Shown in pieces: positions 24,318 through 33,764 of a stretch of 64,000 nucleotides of DNA. The DNA comes from an uncultured Tolumonas sp. (GTDB lineage Bacteria > Pseudomonadota > Gammaproteobacteria > Enterobacterales > Aeromonadaceae). The stretch is from the NCBI RefSeq assembly GCF_963556105.2, contig NZ_OY829944.1, positions 2,323,515 through 2,387,514 on the forward strand. The letters run 5' to 3'. The position numbers were made by a program, and so were the translations under genes. The first letter of the stretch is position 1; each line of letters starts with the position of its first letter. A model generated the notes under the pieces. The model searched no databases. It was given only the letters and a program-made list of their open reading frames with translations, and was not told the DNA's origin.

Positions 24318-26594
24318 ATGACAGTCAGCTTGATGGTCACGAAACGGGATAACGTTACCGAGCCACTTAATCTGGATAAGATCCACCGCGTTGTAACATG
24401 GGCTGCAGAAGGCTTACAGGGTGTTTCTGTCTCGCAGGTTGAGTTAAGTGCTCATATCCAGTTTTATGATGGAATTCGCACCTCCGACATCCATGAGACC
24501 TTGATCAAATCAGCGGCTGATCTAATTTCCGAACAAGCACCTGATTACCAATATCTGGCGGCTCGCCTGGCAATGTTCCATCTGCGTAAAAAAGCTTATG
24601 GCGGTTTCACACCACCTTCTTTATTTGAGCAGGTAAAAACGCAAGTGGAAGCCGGTCGTTACGATCAGCAGTTACTGACCGATTACAGCCAAGAAGAGTT
24701 CGATCTGCTGGATAGCTATCTGGTGCACGATCGCGACATGCATTTTGCTTATGCTGCAGTTAAACAGCTGGAAGGTAAATACCTGCTGCAAAACCGTGTG
24801 ACCGGCGAAATCTACGAAAGCCCGCAGTTCCTGTATATGCTGGTGGCGGCATGTCTGTTTGCTAAGTACCCAAGAACAACGCGTCTGGATTACATCAAGC
24901 GTTTTTACGACGCGGTTTCTACCTTCAAAATTTCGCTGCCGACACCCATTATGTCTGGCGTGCGTACCCCTACCCGTCAATTCAGCTCTTGTGTCTTGAT
25001 CGAGTGTGGTGACAGCTTAGATTCTATCAACGCGACCGCATCTTCTATCGTACGTTATGTTTCGCAGCGTGCCGGTATCGGTATCAACGCTGGCCGTATT
25101 CGTGCGCTGGGGAGTGAAATCCGTGGTGGCGAAGCGTTCCACACCGGTTGTATTCCATTCTACAAATACTTCCAGACTGCGGTGAAATGTTGCTCTCAGG
25201 GCGGCGTTCGTGGTGGTGCTGCCACTGTGTTCTATCCACTGTGGCATCTGGAAGTCGAATCACTGCTGGTATTGAAAAATAACCGTGGCGTGGAAGAAAA
25301 CCGCGTTCGTCACATGGACTACGGTGTACAGATCAACCGTCTGATGTATCAACGTCTGATCCAGGGCGGTAACATCACCCTGTTCTCGCCATCCGATGCA
25401 CCAGGTTTATACGATGCGTTCTTTGCGGATCAGACCGAATTTGAACGTCTGTATCTGCAATACGAACAAGACCCAGCGATCCGTAAACGTCAGATCAAAG
25501 CCGTTGAGCTGTTTTCATTGCTGATGCAGGAACGTGCCGGTACAGGTCGTATCTACATTCAGAACGTCGATCATTGCAACACGCACAGTCCGTTTGACCC
25601 AGCCGTTGCGCCGATCCGCCAAAGCAATTTGTGTTTGGAAATCGCGCTGCCAACTAAAGCACTGGATCATTATCTGGATGAGAAAGGCGAAATCGCCCTG
25701 TGTACACTGTCTGCGTTTAACTTAGGTGCTATCGAATCACTGGATGAATTGGAACCACTGGCTGAACTGGCTGTGCGTGCACTAGACGCGTTGCTGGATT
25801 ATCAGGATTACCCAATTCCAGCAGCTAATAATGGCGCAATGTGGCGTCGTCCGTTAGGTATTGGTGTTATCAACTACGCCTATTATCTGGCGAAAAACGG
25901 CGTGCGTTACTCCGATGGTTCAGCGTTGGGTCTGACGCATCGCACTTTCGAAGCCATTCAATATTACCTGCTGAAAGCATCGGTAAAACTGGCGAAAGAA
26001 TCTGGCGCCTGCCCGCGTTTCAATGAAACCATGTATGCACAGGGTATTCTGCCGATCGATACTTACAAACGCGATCTGGATGATCTGTGCCAAGAGCCAT
26101 TACATCTGGATTGGGAAACACTGCGCAGCGAAATCAAACAGCACGGTCTGCGTAACTCCACACTGACGGCACTGATGCCATCTGAAACCTCAAGCCAGAT
26201 CGCCAATGCCACCAACGGCATTGAACCGCCACGAGGCTTGATCAGCGTGAAAGCATCAAAAGACGGCATTTTGCGTCAGGTTGTGCCTGATTACACGGAA
26301 CTGAAAGATAACTACGAGTTATTGTGGAACCAACCAAACAATGATGGCTACCTGCAATTAGTTGGTGTGATGCAAAAATTCGTCGATCAGGCGATTTCTG
26401 CCAATACCAGCTATGACCCTAGCCGGTTTGAAGGCCACAAAGTGCCAATGAAACAGCTACTGAAAGATCTGCTAACCGCCTATAAATACGGCCTAAAAAC
26501 GCTGTATTACCATAACACCCGTGACGGTGCGGATGATGCACAATTGCAGGCAGCACAAGCAGACGATTGCGCCGGCGGTGCATGTAAAATTTAA
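24318..26594 (+). CDS. nrdA: Class Ia ribonucleotide reductase, alpha subunit
   Basis: 758 residues (E. coli 761). It reduces NDPs to dNDPs. An N-terminal ATP cone (about 1-95; MTVSLMVTKRDNVTEPLNLDKIH) provides allosteric activity control. Active-site cysteines are visible in FSSCVLIECGD (first redox Cys) and in SNLCLEIALPT with CTLSAFNLG (thiyl and second redox Cys). The C-terminal relay pair is in DDCAGGACKI. No intein or split is seen. nrdB starts 54 bases later. Confidence 0.97.
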   Translation: MTVSLMVTKRDNVTEPLNLDKIHRVVTWAAEGLQGVSVSQVELSAHIQFYDGIRTSDIHETLIKSAADLISEQAPDYQYLAARLAMFHLRKKAYGGFTPPSLFEQVKTQVEAGRYDQQLLTDYSQEEFDLLDSYLVHDRDMHFAYAAVKQLEGKYLLQNRVTGEIYESPQFLYMLVAACLFAKYPRTTRLDYIKRFYDAVSTFKISLPTPIMSGVRTPTRQFSSCVLIECGDSLDSINATASSIVRYVSQRAGIGINAGRIRALGSEIRGGEAFHTGCIPFYKYFQTAVKCCSQGGVRGGAATVFYPLWHLEVESLLVLKNNRGVEENRVRHMDYGVQINRLMYQRLIQGGNITLFSPSDAPGLYDAFFADQTEFERLYLQYEQDPAIRKRQIKAVELFSLLMQERAGTGRIYIQNVDHCNTHSPFDPAVAPIRQSNLCLEIALPTKALDHYLDEKGEIALCTLSAFNLGAIESLDELEPLAELAVRALDALLDYQDYPIPAANNGAMWRRPLGIGVINYAYYLAKNGVRYSDGSALGLTHRTFEAIQYYLLKASVKLAKESGACPRFNETMYAQGILPIDTYKRDLDDLCQEPLHLDWETLRSEIKQHGLRNSTLTALMPSETSSQIANATNGIEPPRGLISVKASKDGILRQVVPDYTELKDNYELLWNQPNNDGYLQLVGVMQKFVDQAISANTSYDPSRFEGHKVPMKQLLKDLLTAYKYGLKTLYYHNTRDGADDAQLQAAQADDCAGGACKI

Positions 26595-26602
26595 GCAGGT
26601 AT

Positions 26603-26621
26603 GGCCTCTCACTGAGAGGCC
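26603..26621 (+). other. Hairpin between nrdA and nrdB
   Basis: Perfect arms GGCCTCTC and GAGAGGCC with a three-base loop, followed by TTAATACTT instead of a T-run. It probably stabilises or processes the nrdAB message rather than terminating it. Confidence 0.55.
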
Positions 26622-26648
26622 TTAATACTTATAAGCAGGAATAGAATA

Positions 26649-27782
26649 ATGGCGTACAGCACTTTCTCAAAACAACCGAACGATGCCCGCAAAGAGCCGA
26701 TGTTTTTCGGCCAGACCGTTAACGTGGCACGTTATGACCAACAAAAATATGAAGTTTTCGAACGTCTGATCGAGAAACAGCTTTCATTTTTCTGGCGCCC
26801 GGAAGAAGTCGATGTTTCGCAAGATCGCATCGACTATCAGGCGCTGCCACCGCATGAACAGCATATTTTTATTTCCAATCTGAAATATCAAACCCTGCTG
26901 GATTCGATCCAAGGCCGTAGCCCCAACGTGGCATTGTTACCATTGGTTTCTCTGCCAGAGCTGGAAACCTGGATCGAAACCTGGGCGTTTTCTGAAACCA
27001 TTCATTCACGTTCTTACACCCACATCATTCGTAATATCACCAATGATCCGGCGATTATTTTTGATGACATCGTGGCCAACGAACAAATCATCAAACGTGC
27101 GGAAGACATCGCCGGTTATTACGATGAACTGATTGAGCTGACTCAATACTGGCAGCTGCTGGGTGAAGGCACGCATCTGGTCAACGGTAAAACCGTGGTG
27201 GTTTCACGCCGCGAGTTGAAAAAGAAACTGTATCTGTGTCTGATGAGCGTAAATGCGCTGGAAGCGATCCGTTTCTATGTCAGTTTTGCTTGTTCTTTTG
27301 CCTTTGCCGAGCGAGAGCTTATGGAAGGTAATGCCAAGATTATCAAGATGATAGCCCGCGATGAGGCATTGCATTTAACCGGTACGCAGCACATGCTGAA
27401 CATTCTGCGTGAAGGCAGTGATGATCCGGAAATGGCTGAAATTGCCCGTGAATTGCATCACGAATGTTTTGAATTATTCAAAACGGCAGCGGAACAAGAA
27501 AAAGAGTGGGCAGCGTATCTGTTTAAAGATGGCTCCATGCTCGGTTTGAACAAAGATATTCTGTGCCAGTACGTCGAGTTTATTACTAACGTGCGGATGC
27601 AAGCAGTTGGTTTGCCGTTGGCCTTTGATGCCGATCGTCAGAACCCACTGCCATGGATCAACACTTGGCTGAATTCTGATAACGTGCAAGTTGCGCCGCA
27701 AGAAGTCGAAATCAGCTCTTATCTGGTAGGTCAGATCGATGCTGAAGTAAACCCTGATGATCTTGGTGATTTCCTGCTGTAA
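26649..27782 (+). CDS. nrdB: Class Ia ribonucleotide reductase, beta subunit
   Basis: 377 residues, collinear with E. coli NrdB (376). It houses the diferric-tyrosyl radical: Tyr in HSRSYTH (Tyr122 of mature E. coli numbering), iron ligands in the DSIQG region, [17 protein letters not shown] and [12 protein letters not shown]. The C-terminal [11 protein letters not shown] tail docks to NrdA. A GCAGGAA ribosome-binding site precedes the ATG. Confidence 0.97.
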   Translation: MAYSTFSKQPNDARKEPMFFGQTVNVARYDQQKYEVFERLIEKQLSFFWRPEEVDVSQDRIDYQALPPHEQHIFISNLKYQTLLDSIQGRSPNVALLPLVSLPELETWIETWAFSETIHSRSYTHIIRNITNDPAIIFDDIVANEQIIKRAEDIAGYYDELIELTQYWQLLGEGTHLVNGKTVVVSRRELKKKLYLCLMSVNALEAIRFYVSFACSFAFAERELMEGNAKIIKMIARDEALHLTGTQHMLNILREGSDDPEMAEIARELHHECFELFKTAAEQEKEWAAYLFKDGSMLGLNKDILCQYVEFITNVRMQAVGLPLAFDADRQNPLPWINTWLNSDNVQVAPQEVEISSYLVGQIDAEVNPDDLGDFLL

Positions 27783-27823
27783 TCTTGCGTGGAATATCAC
27801 GCGATAGGAAAAAATCGGACACA

Positions 27824-28165
27824 ATGAAACGGGAAAGTGTCGTACGGGGCAAAGTGACCATAATAACCCCGCATACCACGTTTAAGCTTTCCAGCGGCGA
27901 AAGTCTGCTGGACGGCTTGTTACGTACTGGTCATCAAATCGAGTATCAATGCCGCAATGGTTATTGTGGTGCTTGCCGCTGTAAGCTGGTGTCTGGGGAA
28001 GTGAGTTATCCTACCCTGCCACTGGCTTTTATTCCTGCCGGAGAGGTGCTTACCTGTTGTGGTAAACCAGAATCAACGCTAGTGCTTGATCTGCCCGCCG
28101 CGGAAAAGACGACAACCGCGAAGACGAATGAAGTAAAGAAAGAACAGATCCAGCATACTGTTTGA
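27824..28165 (+). CDS. yfaE: 2Fe-2S ferredoxin YfaE for NrdB cofactor maintenance
   Basis: Plant-type [2Fe-2S] ferredoxin: YQCRNGYCGACRCKL supplies three cluster cysteines and LTCC the fourth. In E. coli YfaE helps assemble and repair the NrdB diferric-tyrosyl cofactor, which fits its place after nrdB. Start chosen at ATG 27824 (113 residues). The frame is open upstream to a TTG at 27785 immediately after the nrdB stop, but that region has no family similarity. The C-terminus carries about 25 extra Lys/Glu/Thr-rich residues compared with the 84-residue E. coli protein. Confidence 0.88.
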   Translation: MKRESVVRGKVTIITPHTTFKLSSGESLLDGLLRTGHQIEYQCRNGYCGACRCKLVSGEVSYPTLPLAFIPAGEVLTCCGKPESTLVLDLPAAEKTTTAKTNEVKKEQIQHTV

Positions 28166-28203
28166 TGTTAGCCTAAGCATCACTGTCATACAGGATCACT
28201 GAT

Positions 28204-28854
28204 ATGTTTGGAATTCACGATCTCACGCTATTTATCATCTCTGGTTTTTTACTCAACGTAATGCCTGGCCCAGATTCATTGTTGATCATGTCCAAAAGCG
28301 CCTCTCACGGATGGCGCGCAGGTAGTATCGCCTCATTAGGAATTGGTTCTGGTGTGTTTGTGCATGTATTGGCCGCAGCCTTGGGTTTATCGGCGATCCT
28401 GGCTAGCTCCTCCACGGCTTTTACCGTTGTAAAATATATCGGTGCCGCCTACCTTGCTTATATCGGCGTTGTAGCCTTGCTTCAGAAATCAAAAACTAAC
28501 TCAGCTGCAGCATCACAGGAAAAATCATTACTCACGGCCCCTCTTTCTATGCGCGCGGTGTATTGGCAAGGTTTTTTAAGCAATGCGTTAAATCCTAAGG
28601 TAGCCCTGTTTTTCCTGGCTTTTGTTCCGCAATTTATCAATCACGATGCCTCCAGCAAAGCATTGGCATTCATCATTCTTGGTCTGATTTTTAATTTTAA
28701 CAGCATGTTATGGTGTCATTTTCTGGCCGTTTCTACTTCGTTAGCCAATAAACGCCTCAAAGTCAGTCACACCGTTAGTTTTTGGCTGAATAAGATGATT
28801 GGCACACTGTTTATTGCGCTCGGCCTGAAATTGGCCTTAGCAGCAAAAAACTAG
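28204..28854 (+). CDS. LysE/RhtB-family amino-acid exporter
   Basis: 216 residues, six hydrophobic helices. The family signature is at the N-terminus (LNVMPGPDSLLIMSKSASHGWRAG, where G-P-D/N is diagnostic), then LNPKVALFFLAFVPQFI in the middle and a C-terminal GTLFIALGLKLAL helix. Members export homoserine, threonine, leucine or lysine; the substrate is not determinable. AGGA lies 10 bases before the ATG. Monocistronic. Confidence 0.88.
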   Translation: MFGIHDLTLFIISGFLLNVMPGPDSLLIMSKSASHGWRAGSIASLGIGSGVFVHVLAAALGLSAILASSSTAFTVVKYIGAAYLAYIGVVALLQKSKTNSAAASQEKSLLTAPLSMRAVYWQGFLSNALNPKVALFFLAFVPQFINHDASSKALAFIILGLIFNFNSMLWCHFLAVSTSLANKRLKVSHTVSFWLNKMIGTLFIALGLKLALAAKN

Positions 28855-28878
28855 CCTAACGAATATGAGCTTATTTTT

Positions 28879-28898
28879 GCTATCATTTCTATGATAGC
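28879..28898. other. 20-bp perfect palindromic hairpin after the LysE-type gene
   Basis: GCTATCAT-TTCT-ATGATAGC. Only two T follow on the plus strand, so it is a weak terminator at best. It may be a 3' stability structure or an operator for the next gene. Confidence 0.4.
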
Positions 28899-28934
28899 TT
28901 GAAAGTGGTTAGCGGGGTTTGGTTGCGGTATTTC

Positions 28935-29336
28935 ATGGATAAATTCAAGTGGTTCGTCATCGCGTTCGTCCTCGGACTGACGCTGTGCACCCATGCGTTT
29001 TATCCGGCAAAAATAGACTTGTCGTCATCCGTATCGCCAATCACACCCCAGCAACAACTGGCTGATAATTTGGGCACGTTTAAGTTTATTACCAGTAATC
29101 AGCAACTACGGTTACGCCTGAGTTCTGTCATCAATGATGACGACGACTCAAAACCAGTACTGTTTGATTTAATTAAAACCTGGGGCGGTGATGTCATCAC
29201 TCTGCTGCTAGCCGGGTTAATTCTACTCATCACCCCGCTATTACAAAAATACAACGCCCGTGCGCTAGCCTGTTTTCCGGCTGCTTACTGGAACCTTAAA
29301 AATCTCCAGTTCCGCTTTTCTCATTCCAGAAACTAA
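28935..29336 (+). CDS. Small two-helix membrane protein of unknown function
   Basis: 133 residues from ATG 28935 (MDKFKWFVIAFVLGLTLCTH). I recognise no family. The N-terminal hydrophobic segment (about 5-21) could be a signal anchor. A polar, Gln/Asp-rich region follows, with an acidic NDDDDSKP run. A second membrane helix (VITLLLAGLILLITPLL, about 90-107) is followed by a basic tail. The frame stays open upstream to TTG 28899, so the start is uncertain. It lies 74 bases before secD and could belong to that transcription unit. Confidence 0.55.
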   Translation: MDKFKWFVIAFVLGLTLCTHAFYPAKIDLSSSVSPITPQQQLADNLGTFKFITSNQQLRLRLSSVINDDDDSKPVLFDLIKTWGGDVITLLLAGLILLITPLLQKYNARALACFPAAYWNLKNLQFRFSHSRN

Positions 29337-29410
29337 TTTTTTCACTGTACGTCTATAAACCGCTCTATGCCTGATTTCACTCCGGCGTAGCGATTATTTC
29401 ATTTCAAAAT

Positions 29411-31225
29411 ATGAATCAGACTATGATGAAAAAAAACGAAAGTCTCATCAAAAACCAGATGAGCAAATGGCAATATGCCCTTTTAGCGTTGATATTTATC
29501 ACTTTTAGCTTTTATTCCCTGCCCACCTTCTTTGGCGAGCGACCAGCCTTGGGCCTGCATTACGAACAGGCATGGGCTGGCAACGATAAAAATATTCTGC
29601 AGGAAAATCAGATCTCACCGGAAACGATGATTCAATCGGAAGATAGAACATTACTGGTTTTTTCGTCACAAGCCGATCAGCAACGAGCCAAACAGCTACT
29701 AGAACTGAATGGTTATGATGGCAGTCAACTCACGCTCGAATTCTTCTCTGACTCACCGCGCTGGATGCAATCGCTGGGTGCCGCTCCGATCCGGTTAGGG
29801 CTCGATCTCCGCGGTGGTTCTCAGCTGTTAATGGCAGTGGATACCGACTTTATCGTTAAAAATCACACCCGTAATTTTGCCGACACACTACGCACTGAGT
29901 TTAAAAAAGAGAAATTACGCGGCACAACAATCACCGCCAACAACGATGAAGTGCAGATCACGTTACCAACCACACAGGAAATCAGTTCTTGGCTGAAAAT
30001 TATCCGTCAGGAAACCACAGGCCAGACTAACCCTTGGGTTTCACAACGCGAAGATAACCGGATAACGCTGCGCGTGAGCGAAACAGAACGCAATACCCTG
30101 ATCAACAATGGCGTGACACAGAATCTGTCGATCCTAAAAAAGCGTATCCATGAACTTGGGATCGTCGAAGCCTCCGTGCAGCGCCAAGGGCAAAATGGTA
30201 TCCGGATCGAACTGCCCGGTGTGCATAACCCGAAACAAGCCAAAGATGTGATTGGGGCGACGGCATCATTGGCCTTTTATCAGGTCAGTAATACCGGTAG
30301 TTACCAACTGCAGGATAAATCGGCTCGTAACATCAACATGATGCGTGAACCGGTGCTGAGTGGTGAACATATTGTTGATGCGCGTGCGGGTGCTGATGAA
30401 ATGGGTCGTCCGCAGGTGAGTATTGTGCTGGATAAAACCGGCGGCGATAAAATGAACTGGTTCAGCAGAAATAATGTCGGTCAGGCCATGTCGACAGTGT
30501 TTACTGAATATAAAAATGCCCCTGACGGTTCATTAAAAGCCAACAGTCAGGTGATTAATGTTGCTACCATTCAAACTACATTGGGTAACCAATTCCGCAT
30601 CACCGGGCTTGATAGTCTGAGCGAAGCGCAGGAGTTGTCGATGTTGTTGCGAGCCGGTGCATTGACTGCGCCACTCAAGATACTCGAAGAACGCTCAATT
30701 GGCCCGACGTTAGGTATGGAAAATATTAAAGCCGGATTCAGTGCCTTAGCCTTTGGTATGGCTGGCATGATGCTATTTATGCTGGTGTGGTATCGCCGTT
30801 TTGGTTGGGTCGCTATTGTCGCGCTGCTCACAAACTTATTGATGCAAGTTGGCTTGTTAGCACTCTTACCCGGAGCGGTATTAACGCTGCCCGGCATTGC
30901 GGGGTTAGTGCTCACCGTTGGTATGGCCGTTGACACGAATGTGCTGATTTTTGAGCGGATTAAAGATCGGTTGCGTGAAGGCGGCAGTCTGGCGAATGCC
31001 ATCGATTTTGGTTATCGCTCGGCCTTTGTCACCATTTTTGACGCCAATATCACCACATTGATCAGCGCCATTGTGCTCTACAGCATTGGTTCCGGCCCTC
31101 TGCAAGGCTTTGCCATTACGCTGATCCTCGGTCTTATTTCCAGCATGATCACCGGTGTCTGGGGCACCAGAGCGATAATCAATCCTATCTGGGGAAGAAG
31201 CTCCCTGAAACTGCTGCGGGTATAA
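29411..31225 (+). CDS. secD: Protein translocase subunit SecD (apparent second copy)
   Basis: 604-residue RND-type subunit with six transmembrane helices and a large periplasmic P1 domain. Motifs: RLGLDLRGGSQLLM, NILKKRIHELGIVEASVQRQG, the ELPGV segment, and TM4-TM5 with VLTVGMAVDTNVLIFERIKDRLREG, whose Asp is the proton/sodium-relay residue. The FDANITTLISAIVLYSIGSG region is intact. SecDF pulls exported proteins across the membrane using the ion gradient. The gene is not flanked by yajC, tgt or queA as the housekeeping copy is, and the N-terminal 100 residues are diverged, so it is probably the second SecDF set known in vibrios and relatives. Confidence 0.88.
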   Translation: MNQTMMKKNESLIKNQMSKWQYALLALIFITFSFYSLPTFFGERPALGLHYEQAWAGNDKNILQENQISPETMIQSEDRTLLVFSSQADQQRAKQLLELNGYDGSQLTLEFFSDSPRWMQSLGAAPIRLGLDLRGGSQLLMAVDTDFIVKNHTRNFADTLRTEFKKEKLRGTTITANNDEVQITLPTTQEISSWLKIIRQETTGQTNPWVSQREDNRITLRVSETERNTLINNGVTQNLSILKKRIHELGIVEASVQRQGQNGIRIELPGVHNPKQAKDVIGATASLAFYQVSNTGSYQLQDKSARNINMMREPVLSGEHIVDARAGADEMGRPQVSIVLDKTGGDKMNWFSRNNVGQAMSTVFTEYKNAPDGSLKANSQVINVATIQTTLGNQFRITGLDSLSEAQELSMLLRAGALTAPLKILEERSIGPTLGMENIKAGFSALAFGMAGMMLFMLVWYRRFGWVAIVALLTNLLMQVGLLALLPGAVLTLPGIAGLVLTVGMAVDTNVLIFERIKDRLREGGSLANAIDFGYRSAFVTIFDANITTLISAIVLYSIGSGPLQGFAITLILGLISSMITGVWGTRAIINPIWGRSSLKLLRV

Positions 31226-32152
31226 ATGATGAATCTATTTCGTACGTTAACGCTAACCCATTACCGTTATGCCGGGCTGATGCTTTCTATCATTCTGACC
31301 CTGCTTTCCATCATTATTCTTTCCATCTACGGACTCCATCTTGGTCTCGATTTTACCAGTGGTGTGTTGCTGGAGCTTAAAATTCAGACCTTAAAAAGTG
31401 CTACCGAGCTAAATACCATTCTTAATTCATCATTAGCGAATTTTGTTCAGCTGCAATACAACGGCATTCCTGGTGAATGGCTGGTAAAATTACCACCACA
31501 GGAAAGTAGCTTTGTTGCCACTGAATTGGTGAAACAAATCAGTGCTGAATTAAACCTGCCGGTTGAATTAAGTAAAACAACGATTGTCGGGCCACAGGTC
31601 GGGGCAGATCTCTTTGAGCAAGGGCTATTAGCACTTTTAGCTGCTTCAGTCGCGATCTCGGTTTATCTGGCATTCCGGTTTGAATGGCGACAAGCGATTG
31701 GGGTATTACTGTCTGTTTTACATGATGCCGTGATCGCACTGGGTTTACTGTCATGGATGCAAATCGAGTTTGATCTGAATGTTATTGCCGGACTGATGGC
31801 CGTCATTGGTTATTCGCTCAATGACAGTATCGTGATCTCAGATCGATTACGCGATTTACTGCGTAGCCCTACGGCGACAGACATTTATCAATGTTCAAAC
31901 AAGGCAATCAAGGCCACCTTCAGCCGAACTTTGATCACCTCAGGAACCACCTTATTTACCGTCAGTGCATTACTGTTATTTGGTGGCGAAGCGCTGTTCT
32001 CTTTTTCTTTTACACTGTTTATCGGGGTATTAGTGGGCACCGTCTCATCCATTACCATCGCATCAACGGTGCAGGAGTTGCTGGGATTAAGCGCCGAGGC
32101 CTACAGGAAAAAAGAACTGATTAGCGATGATGGAATAACTGAATCACTCTAA
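31226..32152 (+). CDS. secF: Protein translocase subunit SecF (apparent second copy)
   Basis: 308 residues, starting at the base after the secD stop. It has LGLDFTSGVLLEL after TM1, the periplasmic domain, GADLFEQGLLAL at TM2, and VIGYSLNDSIVISDRLRDLLR carrying the conserved TM4-5 Asp. TFSRTLITSGTT is intact. Forms the SecDF complex with the preceding gene. A good terminator follows, so the pair forms a complete unit. Confidence 0.9.
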   Translation: MMNLFRTLTLTHYRYAGLMLSIILTLLSIIILSIYGLHLGLDFTSGVLLELKIQTLKSATELNTILNSSLANFVQLQYNGIPGEWLVKLPPQESSFVATELVKQISAELNLPVELSKTTIVGPQVGADLFEQGLLALLAASVAISVYLAFRFEWRQAIGVLLSVLHDAVIALGLLSWMQIEFDLNVIAGLMAVIGYSLNDSIVISDRLRDLLRSPTATDIYQCSNKAIKATFSRTLITSGTTLFTVSALLLFGGEALFSFSFTLFIGVLVGTVSSITIASTVQELLGLSAEAYRKKELISDDGITESL

Positions 32153-32161
32153 TCTCGAATC

Positions 32162-32201
32162 AACATCAGGGTTTATCTCTGCATAGACCCTGATGTTTTT
32201 T
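32162..32201 (+). terminator. Terminator after secF
   Basis: AACATCAGGGT and ACCCTGATGTT arms flanking a 14-base loop, followed by a run of five T (32196-32201 includes the end of the arm). Confidence 0.85.
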
Positions 32202-32214
32202 AATAACGACGTGC

Positions 32215-33690
32215 TTAAACAATCTTTTTCTGCCACCAGCTAAAGATAAAAAACAAACCGCCCGCAACACCAATCCCCCAGAAAGCATCGAGGCACGACA
32301 TGACGACAGATTGCTGCGTCGCCAAGTTATAAAGCTGTGAAATTGAAACACTATAGTGCGCAACAGTTCGTTCATTCACATTTTCAGCAAGCCGCGTGTA
32401 ATGTTCGGCTTCTCTGGTTTGCAAAAACACATTCGTCAGTGAAACCGCGGTCGAATTCATTAACTCCCGCAGCATATTTTTAGTCTGATAAGCTTGAGAA
32501 AATAGTCGGCTATCTGTTTCCCTGAAGGTATTAAATGCAGCAGTACCTTGCCCTACCGCAGCAAAACCAGAGAGAAAAATCAGTGGAATTGCCATATCCC
32601 ACAAGCGAATACCTGAACTTAAATGACTACTAAGCAGACCAAAAATACTCAAGCAGGCGAAGGCAAATAAAAGATAGTGTTTCTGATTTGAATACTTGGC
32701 AGAAACCTTAAGATGCAACCAAGCAAATATCAGCGAACAGAGTGATGTGGTGGTCAGTAAAGCACCACAGTTAAGCACCGGGAACGAGAGCCCTTTTTGC
32801 AGGAAAATCGGGATCAGATAATTGGTGGAAGCAATAACCAGATAACAAAGCACATAAATCATCAATCCGGCTAAATACCGACTGGAAAAGAAATGACGGA
32901 AAGAAAGCAGTGAATAGTGACGTTGGTGTTCAAACCAAACAAACAAGCCAAGCCCTATTATCGCCAACAGCAATAATCCACAGAATAATGACTCATCACT
33001 AAAATAATCATACGGCGCATTTTCAACGATGTACTGTAATACAAACACCCCTGCCACCAAACAGAACATATTCGCAGGGTGCAATTTCCCGGATGGCCGA
33101 AGCTTGCGCACATTACTTGTCGTCTTTCCTGTTAACCACCAGACAGCGGCTATTTGTGGCAGTTGAATCAAGAACAACGCACGCCAGCTGTAATGCTCCA
33201 AAATCAACGCAGCCAAAAATGCAGCCATCGCACTTCCGCCCACTAAGCTGTATGCCATGTAACGAATCGCCAGCCCTCGTCCGGCTGGTGTTGGCGCAAA
33301 GAAATTAACGTGCACGCGCGCTGCGGTAAAAAAGGCAGAGCCGCCAATCGCCTGAATAACACGTCCGAAAATAAACAACGATGCCGCATCTGCATTAGCG
33401 CAAATCAATGAACCAACGGTAAAGAAAACAAGTGCACAACGAATAAACCGACGGTAACCAAGATGAGAAACCAGCCAATGATGCTGCGCGATCATTAAGA
33501 TCGCCGTTCCTGCATAGACAGCGGTCGTCAAACTGTAGGTATGCAACGTCATCCCTAAACCGCCACACAGGTATGAGGATGAAAATGACAACATGGCATT
33601 CATAATAAATTCAATACAAACCATGAGGCCAATATTGATACGGAGAAGTTGCCGGATAATCGGCGGATTAAATGGAGCTGCGTACAACAT
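32215..33690 (-). CDS. MFS transporter, DHA2/EmrB-like
   Basis: 491 residues from ATG 33690 with 12-14 hydrophobic helices. Family-type segments are LVSHLGYRRF after TM2, GRVIQAIGGSAFFTAARV in TM4 and the GRGLAIRYMAYSLVGGSAMAAFLAALI region resembling motif C. Start chosen because an AGG lies 7-9 bases upstream; an in-frame TTG 15 bases earlier is less likely. No EmrA-type adaptor is adjacent, so it probably acts in the inner membrane alone. The divergent LysR gene is the likely regulator. Confidence 0.8.
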   Translation of the reverse strand: MLYAAPFNPPIIRQLLRINIGLMVCIEFIMNAMLSFSSSYLCGGLGMTLHTYSLTTAVYAGTAILMIAQHHWLVSHLGYRRFIRCALVFFTVGSLICANADAASLFIFGRVIQAIGGSAFFTAARVHVNFFAPTPAGRGLAIRYMAYSLVGGSAMAAFLAALILEHYSWRALFLIQLPQIAAVWWLTGKTTSNVRKLRPSGKLHPANMFCLVAGVFVLQYIVENAPYDYFSDESLFCGLLLLAIIGLGLFVWFEHQRHYSLLSFRHFFSSRYLAGLMIYVLCYLVIASTNYLIPIFLQKGLSFPVLNCGALLTTTSLCSLIFAWLHLKVSAKYSNQKHYLLFAFACLSIFGLLSSHLSSGIRLWDMAIPLIFLSGFAAVGQGTAAFNTFRETDSRLFSQAYQTKNMLRELMNSTAVSLTNVFLQTREAEHYTRLAENVNERTVAHYSVSISQLYNLATQQSVVMSCLDAFWGIGVAGGLFFIFSWWQKKIV

Positions 33691-33692
33691 GG

Positions 33693-33714
33693 ATATACCT
33701 CGCAAGAGGTATAT
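33693..33714. promoter_or_regulatory. Perfect palindrome between the MFS gene and lysR-type gene
   Basis: ATATACCTC-GCAA-GAGGTATAT: nine-base arms, four-base centre, two bases upstream of the MFS start codon. It contains the MFS ribosome-binding site. It fits the T-N11-A style of LysR-family operators and would also form an RBS-masking hairpin in the MFS mRNA. Confidence 0.55.
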
Positions 33715-33764
33715 ATTGTAAGAAAGTCATATTATGAATCAAATGAGCATATATAATAGCCATT

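Noticed and set aside
28879-28898. Terminator call for the LysE-type gene
   Set aside because: The perfect palindrome lacks a U-tract, so it is listed as a hairpin of unknown role instead.
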